Of a stretch of 64,000 nt of DNA, positions 59,674-64,000 are shown piece by piece. The notes under the pieces were generated by a model. The model was given only the letters and a program-made list of their open reading frames with translations. It did not search any database and was not told the DNA's origin. Position 1 is the first letter of the stretch. Each line of letters begins with the position of its first letter. Origin of the DNA: Tetramitus jugosus (taxonomy: Eukaryota; Heterolobosea; Eutetramitea; Acrasida; Vahlkampfiidae). Position numbers and translations under genes: made by a program. The stretch is from NCBI GenBank assembly GCA_937625935.1, contig OW569345.1:558001-622000 (forward strand), read 5' to 3'.

Positions 59674-60309
59674 CTATTTGCAGTGTGCATTGTAGATTCT
59701 CTGAGCAAGTTTCAAGTAGGAGAATACAAGCGGTACCAATGTGTATTGAATTCTCTTGACACCACTCTGACCAAAGTGCTTTCTGGCTGCGGCCAAAACT
59801 TTAAACAATTGATCAGAATCGCTATTGTCAAACAAATGAACCAATCTGGCAATCAAGTTCTGTTCTTCTTCGAAATCTTCGAGCAATGTTGCAGCTATTG
59901 GTGAGTCGTCAGAAGGTGAGAATGTTGTTTGGTCTTCCTCATCCTTCAACAGTGGACGAATCAAATCAAACAGTTTGTTCACTTGTTCAAATGTTGAAAT
60001 CTTGTGTCCATTGTCAAGTGCGCATCTCACAATGCTCAGTGCAATAAACCTTCTCTGTTCATATCCAAGAGAATGAATAATATCACCATACTTCTCCAAC
60101 TTCAAAACTGTTAGCACATTGTTGTATGACTCGAGTGGCACCAACAACAATCGCTTCAACATGTCTACAATTTCATCTGAAGCAAGTGCAGTGCTATTCA
60201 ATTGACTAGCAATGTTATTAATAATCTTGTTGACATAGTCAGTGTTATCAGGATATGTTTGAAGAGCAAGTGTCATCAATGAGATCTGAATACTCAAGTT
60301 ATCGGACAA
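59674..60309 (-). pseudogene. VPS35 retromer fragment in copy B
   Basis: An open 211-codon part matches the middle of VPS35: ISLMTLALQTYPDNTDYVNK, LKRLLLVPLESYNN, EEQNLIARLVHLFDNSD, ARKHFGQSGVKRIQYTL, PLVFSYLKLAQRI. It ends NAHCK-stop, far short of VPS35's C-terminus. There is no ATG at the front; the frame opens with TTG after an out-of-frame IDTIREVLN. The same one-base shift is in copy A, so it predates the split of the copies. It is captured host sequence and cannot make full VPS35. Confidence 0.85.
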
Positions 60310-60445
60310 TTCAACACCTCTCTAATGGTATCAATAGTAGGACAGAATTTGACAAACTTCAGAAAACTCACACTCATCATCAGGTCACTCGCATTCACGA
60401 TGTCCTTCAGAGTGTTTGTTTTCTGTTTTTTGCAAGTTTTTTTGA

Positions 60446-60925
60446 AAACAAGGAAAAGGCGCCAAAAGAAGACATAACCAACACCAACAATTGGTAAAGT
60501 TTGGAGTCAAAAGAAAAGTAAGAATAACCGATATACATATTGATTTATTTGTGTATCTAGTTGGTTCGTTCCTTGGTGTAGAAGATGTGTTGAATTTGGT
60601 ATTGACGTGTCGGGATTTTCGATCTTCGATGGTCAATAATCTATCAACAATAAGGTCTTATATGGACAATTTGTACTCATACTGTTTGGCCGTTTGCAAG
60701 TCAGGCTTACCGTGCAAATTGCAAAGGAAACGTGGAACCCAGTACTGTCACATTCACCAAAACTACACCTCCAATGGACAGTTCTATCAAATTGATGATG
60801 TTCTGGATTGGAAGTATCAAAATGGTTCTTGGTATGGTTATGTGAAGTGGAAGGGATTCTACTTGGCATGTTCATGGGAACAATTTGAATTGGTACCTGG
60901 AGGGTGGAGAGTTGTTAATCAATAA
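60446..60925 (+). pseudogene. Accessory F-box/zinc-knuckle/chromodomain-like gene, copy B, start lost
   Basis: The frame is open for 159 codons from a TGA to the stop at 60925, but has no early ATG. A 26-base deletion relative to copy A removed the ATG and left a TGA just in front. The part present is KQGKGAKRRHN (basic), IDLFVYLVGSFLGVEDVLNL (F-box-like), CRDFRSSM, CKSGLPCKLQRKRGTQYCHI (zinc-knuckle-like, CxxGxxCK...YCxxH), and a chromodomain-like end FYQIDDVLDW...VKWKGF...SWEQFELV. A start from an unusual codon cannot be excluded. It is divergent to Fanzor within the unit. Confidence 0.72.
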
Positions 60926-60961
60926 ACAGAATGATTTGTTAAAGGCGTATGTATTTTTTGT

Positions 60962-61252
60962 TTTGTGTATTACAATTTGTAAGAATGTTTTTGTAAAGTT
61001 AAACTATTGTCTCGTATATGTTTTTTTAATTGTAGTGTGAAGAATATACATGATGAGAAGACGAGGGAGGCAAAGATTCAGATGATCAAGTTGTATGGCT
61101 TTAGTGGGGAATTCCGGAGCGTTTGAATAGATTGCACGTGCAGCGGATATAAATCCTTCTTTTGCAGCTTCAAGATATGTCCTTAAAAAACACAAACACC
61201 AAGGGGAAGTTGAGAACAACAGCAACAACAACACCGAGGAAGAAACAAACTG
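60962..61252. other. Right flank of copy B
   Basis: A minus frame (within 61004-61187) reads TYLEAAKEGFISAARAIYSN and then PEFPTKAIQLDH, following a possible splice acceptor TTTTTTAAG. It looks like a coding remnant of an unknown gene, cut off near 61023. The 13-mer of copy B's left edge (GATATGTCCTTAA) recurs at 61174-61186. The leader of the next gene covers the rest. Confidence 0.4.
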
Positions 61253-64000
61253 ATGCGAGGTCTTCACGAAACAGAGGACATCACAGAGATATCCCCTTCT
61301 GAATCCATCAACAATGAAATGTGCACGGGCACATCACCTTCGCAGTCTCCTGTGACAATTTGTGACAACAACGACAAATCGAGCGAGACGGCTCAACAAA
61401 CACCTGAACAACAACAACCACAACAAGAACCTGTAATTCATCATCACCAACAACAACAACAAGAAACACCACCTTCACCTTTCCCAGCACCTTCTGCACT
61501 ACTCATGATTCCTTGGAGCATTGAAGAAACTGCTGTGGTCGTTACACCGGAAATATTTGCGCGCGCGGGACAATTACCGAAAGGACCACCGACGGAGATG
61601 GAGGAGCTCCGCCACACAACAAACAACAACACAGCCAAAATCGACATCTCCAACACCAACACCACAACAAGCATCAACACAGGCAAAATCGACACCGCGA
61701 CCAACATCAACATTCACCACACCAATAATAGCAATAATAATATTGTTCTTATTGATACTATTTATAGTAATAGCGGCAGTAGTGAACCACTCAACAGAGA
61801 GGAAGAAGAAGAAGAAAAACATTGTGTCATCATTTCTGACATTCAAATGTTTTCCCTTCCACCACTGCATCATGATGAAAAAACCCAGACTACTCCAATC
61901 ATAGAAACAATGACAAATAACACTACGAGTAGTACTGTGCCGTACATGATGAAAATGGAGGGTGAAGCTGATTGTTCAGATGATGATGAAGAAGAAGAGG
62001 CACAACAAGAACAGAATCACACTGTCGTCACTGCAACTACTACACCAACAACAACAATAGCAAGTGAGGAAAATGAGAATTTTTGTGACAAAAATGATGA
62101 AAAACAAACAACAACAACTGCAATGGCAGTCGTAGTAGTACCACTGGCAGACAATCATTCAGAAACAGAAACAACAATAGAAACAGAAGAAGAAGCAAAT
62201 GCTGTTCCATTGCTGTCTTTTTCAGTACCTGCAATAGTGTCATCACCATCTTCATCATCTCCACTACTGTTTTCAGAAGCAGAAAAAATTTTGAAAATTC
62301 AAGAAAATGTCATTGCCGAACTCAACTTGGAACAAATTCATGAAGATGATGATGATGATCATAGTGATGTCAGTAATGATAATGATAGTGACAGTGATGA
62401 AACCAGTACGAGTAGTCATAGTGATGCCAACAATACAACAGTCATTGAAAGAACAAGTCATGGGAATCAAAGTTTGAACAACAATGATGAGGAGTCAAAT
62501 AATAATGATGATGACGCTTCCACTGTATCTTCTCTTTTTGACAGTGACTCTGACAGTGACACCGATTTCGGCGAAAATATCGGAGAAAAAAAGCCAAATG
62601 CAGCAACAAATCAGAACAGGAATGAAAACAAGGATAACAAGACAACGACGTCGTTAGATGAGGAGCAATTTGTGCAAGTGGTCAATCACAAGAATCCACT
62701 CATTTCATCAGTGATCAAAATTCCAAAACTTCACTTGGGAGACATCATTGAAGAAACGATTCAAATTCTCAATAGCAAAGACACGATTGAAACCACCGTT
62801 TACACGGATGGTAGTAGCAGCAATCTGAGCAATTTGAGTAATAGAAGCAATCGAAGCAATGGTAGTCGTCGTAGCTCGATCGTCTTACAGAATAGCAGTA
62901 CGAGAGAAATGGCTTCACCATCGCCCTTTTCATTGCCTTCGTTGGAACGAATGTACAACAAGGAAATTTCGGCGTCGTCGACGTCATATCCTCATTACTA
63001 TCATTCGTCGACGGGCACGACAACGACAACTGCGACTGGAGCATTGAATTCCTTTCGCAGTGATCGTCCGTCTCTCACTCGAAAGATATTTACGATACCT
63101 GCATCGGTGATTGAGCCGTCATCTTCGTCATCGTCATTGTCGTTGTCATCGTCTTCATTGTTGAGTCATTCTGCTCATCATGACCACGCTGCTGTGACTC
63201 ATAACGATGATAGAGAAGCAGAAGAAGCAGCAGAAGAGGGATCATTGACACCTAGGCCATTATCATCATCCTTTTCTTCTCAGTTCAACAAGGGTTCATT
63301 CTCAATGTCATCATCGTCTTCATCCATGTCGCGGCACTCATCCTCATCGTCCATTTCATCACTATCATCCTCCATGTTTCTGCTGCACGATGATTTGAAC
63401 TCGTTTGATTTTTCGTTGAGTGACAAAACTCCAATGAACAGTGCAAGAACAGATACGAGTCGATGTAACTCTGCAAGGAACAGTGAATCGTTTGTGCATC
63501 CAACGAATTTGTTGAGTACGAGTGGTGGTGCAACGAGTTCGTTTTTGACCAGTGGTAGTTATCAGACACCATCTCTGTTGTCAAAGAAGAGGAGTCATGA
63601 GCGTATACAGAGCTTCCAGGCTCATCACCAATCAAAATCGTTGCCAAGCAGTAACAATACTTTGGCTACTGTTGGCAGTGCAATTATACAAGAGACAACT
63701 CCTGCCGCTACTAGTAAGGGTAAGGACTTGAGAAATGCGACGTACCAAGGAAACCACGATTCATTCACCGTGTCAGATTTGCGAATACGACCAAAAACAG
63801 TGAGTTATATGAACAATGATCCTTCTCTGCCTTCCATTGATTCACACAGTGCTCGCAAGAGTCTCTATTCTTCATACAAGATGAGCACCAATCATAATAA
63901 GCAGATGAGCGGTAATGTAGCTGTCAATGGTGATCATCAGCCATCACCCTCCATGTTCAGCATGAATTCTCCACAATTGTCATTGTCCAACAATAGTCGT
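61253..64000 (+). CDS. Large low-complexity Ser/Asn/Asp/Glu-rich protein, partial at right edge
   Basis: The frame is open from an ATG at 61253 to the window end (916 codons), so the C-terminus is outside. The first 500 residues are rich in Thr, Asn, Gln and acidic runs. One hydrophobic stretch, IVLIDTIYSN in style, is too short and polar for a sure TM helix. From about residue 450 there are Ser-rich blocks broken by short conserved-looking parts such as IKIPKLHLGDIIEETIQIL and LTRKIFTIPASV. A catalytic domain could lie beyond the window, as in many protist kinases or GTPase regulators. I do not recognise the family. Confidence 0.65.
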   Translation, partial: MRGLHETEDITEISPSESINNEMCTGTSPSQSPVTICDNNDKSSETAQQTPEQQQPQQEPVIHHHQQQQQETPPSPFPAPSALLMIPWSIEETAVVVTPEIFARAGQLPKGPPTEMEELRHTTNNNTAKIDISNTNTTTSINTGKIDTATNINIHHTNNSNNNIVLIDTIYSNSGSSEPLNREEEEEEKHCVIISDIQMFSLPPLHHDEKTQTTPIIETMTNNTTSSTVPYMMKMEGEADCSDDDEEEEAQQEQNHTVVTATTTPTTTIASEENENFCDKNDEKQTTTTAMAVVVVPLADNHSETETTIETEEEANAVPLLSFSVPAIVSSPSSSSPLLFSEAEKILKIQENVIAELNLEQIHEDDDDDHSDVSNDNDSDSDETSTSSHSDANNTTVIERTSHGNQSLNNNDEESNNNDDDASTVSSLFDSDSDSDTDFGENIGEKKPNAATNQNRNENKDNKTTTSLDEEQFVQVVNHKNPLISSVIKIPKLHLGDIIEETIQILNSKDTIETTVYTDGSSSNLSNLSNRSNRSNGSRRSSIVLQNSSTREMASPSPFSLPSLERMYNKEISASSTSYPHYYHSSTGTTTTTATGALNSFRSDRPSLTRKIFTIPASVIEPSSSSSSLSLSSSSLLSHSAHHDHAAVTHNDDREAEEAAEEGSLTPRPLSSSFSSQFNKGSFSMSSSSSSMSRHSSSSSISSLSSSMFLLHDDLNSFDFSLSDKTPMNSARTDTSRCNSARNSESFVHPTNLLSTSGGATSSFLTSGSYQTPSLLSKKRSHERIQSFQAHHQSKSLPSSNNTLATVGSAIIQETTPAATSKGKDLRNATYQGNHDSFTVSDLRIRPKTVSYMNNDPSLPSIDSHSARKSLYSSYKMSTNHNKQMSGNVAVNGDHQPSPSMFSMNSPQLSLSNNSR

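Larger units (their letters stand above)
57321..61186 (-). mobile_element. Fanzor-carrying composite mobile unit, copy B
   Basis: The part shared with copy A is 57330-60961, reversed. The direct 13-mer GATATGTCCTTAA lies at 57321-57333 and 61174-61186, which suggests a target-site duplication and an extra 200 bp of unit beyond copy A's homology. In Fanzor sense the order is accessory gene (opposite strand), VPS35 fragment, Fanzor and structured 3' end. The Fanzor frame is intact. There is no tandem duplication and no MITE. A 26-base deletion has removed the accessory gene's start codon. It lies between the NHE 3' end and the start of a large gene at 61253. How far the unit really extends at its right side is uncertain. 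Confidence 0.8.

Noticed and set aside
59458-59904. 148-codon plus frame over the VPS35 fragment and its flank (and the same frame in copy A)
   Set aside because: It is antisense to the VPS35-derived part and made of simple-sequence residues.
60491-60580. A 43-bp intron (GTAAGA...CTAG) in the accessory gene of copy B
   Set aside because: Removing it would shift the frame into a stop, while the unspliced frame gives a sensible F-box-like part.

Overview
The window looks like nuclear DNA of a heterolobosean amoeboflagellate, most likely Naegleria. Genes are dense and lie on both strands. Introns are few and short, with GTATGT/GTAAGT donors and often a CTAAC branch motif. Proteins carry poly-Q/N/H tracts, all three stop codons are used, and there is a Fanzor gene of the kind reported from Naegleria. 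The genus is an inference; no rRNA gene is present to settle it.

Layout. 1-7086: a TLC-domain membrane protein (cut by the left edge), an ELO fatty-acid elongase, a SOSS-B-like OB-fold protein, the snoRNP protein GAR1 and an SLC35-type transporter. 7116-9025: a 5'-truncated LINE with a 19-bp target-site duplication, inserted 37 bp upstream of an initiator tRNA-Met gene (9063-9135). 9351-33773: mostly housekeeping genes: a PIN-like/RRM protein, an IscA-like protein without its cysteines, a TPR protein, VPS4, an EH-domain endocytic protein, a K+ channel with an odd selectivity filter, a DUF229 protein, polyubiquitin, RAD1, class III alcohol dehydrogenase, legumain, NOC4 and a secreted PQQ-like beta-propeller protein.

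34120-38117 and 57321-61186: two inverted copies of one mobile unit. Each carries an F-box/zinc-knuckle/chromodomain-like gene, a captured fragment of VPS35, a Fanzor gene and, directly after the Fanzor stop, a conserved structured stretch that looks like a guide-RNA scaffold with a terminal pseudoknot. Copy A sits inside an FkbM-like methyltransferase gene, and its Fanzor is broken by a 208-bp MITE. Copy B has an intact 638-residue Fanzor, but its accessory gene has lost its start codon.

38402-57172 (between the copies): an F-box/WD-like gene with a disturbed 3' end, a FEX/CrcB-like fluoride channel candidate, HRD1, a secreted SH3b-C39 cysteine peptidase, an acyl-CoA synthetase, a poly-Q protein with a YABBY-like HMG segment, a GH81 glucanase, ORC1, a C2-domain protein and an NHE-type Na+/H+ exchanger. 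61253-64000 is the start of a very large low-complexity protein that runs off the window.

The secreted peptidase, the glucanase and legumain suit a phagotroph that digests bacteria and fungi. ORC1 and RAD1 (replication and checkpoint), GAR1 and NOC4 (ribosome biogenesis) and HRD1, VPS4 and polyubiquitin (protein turnover) are core functions. No operon-like organisation is seen.
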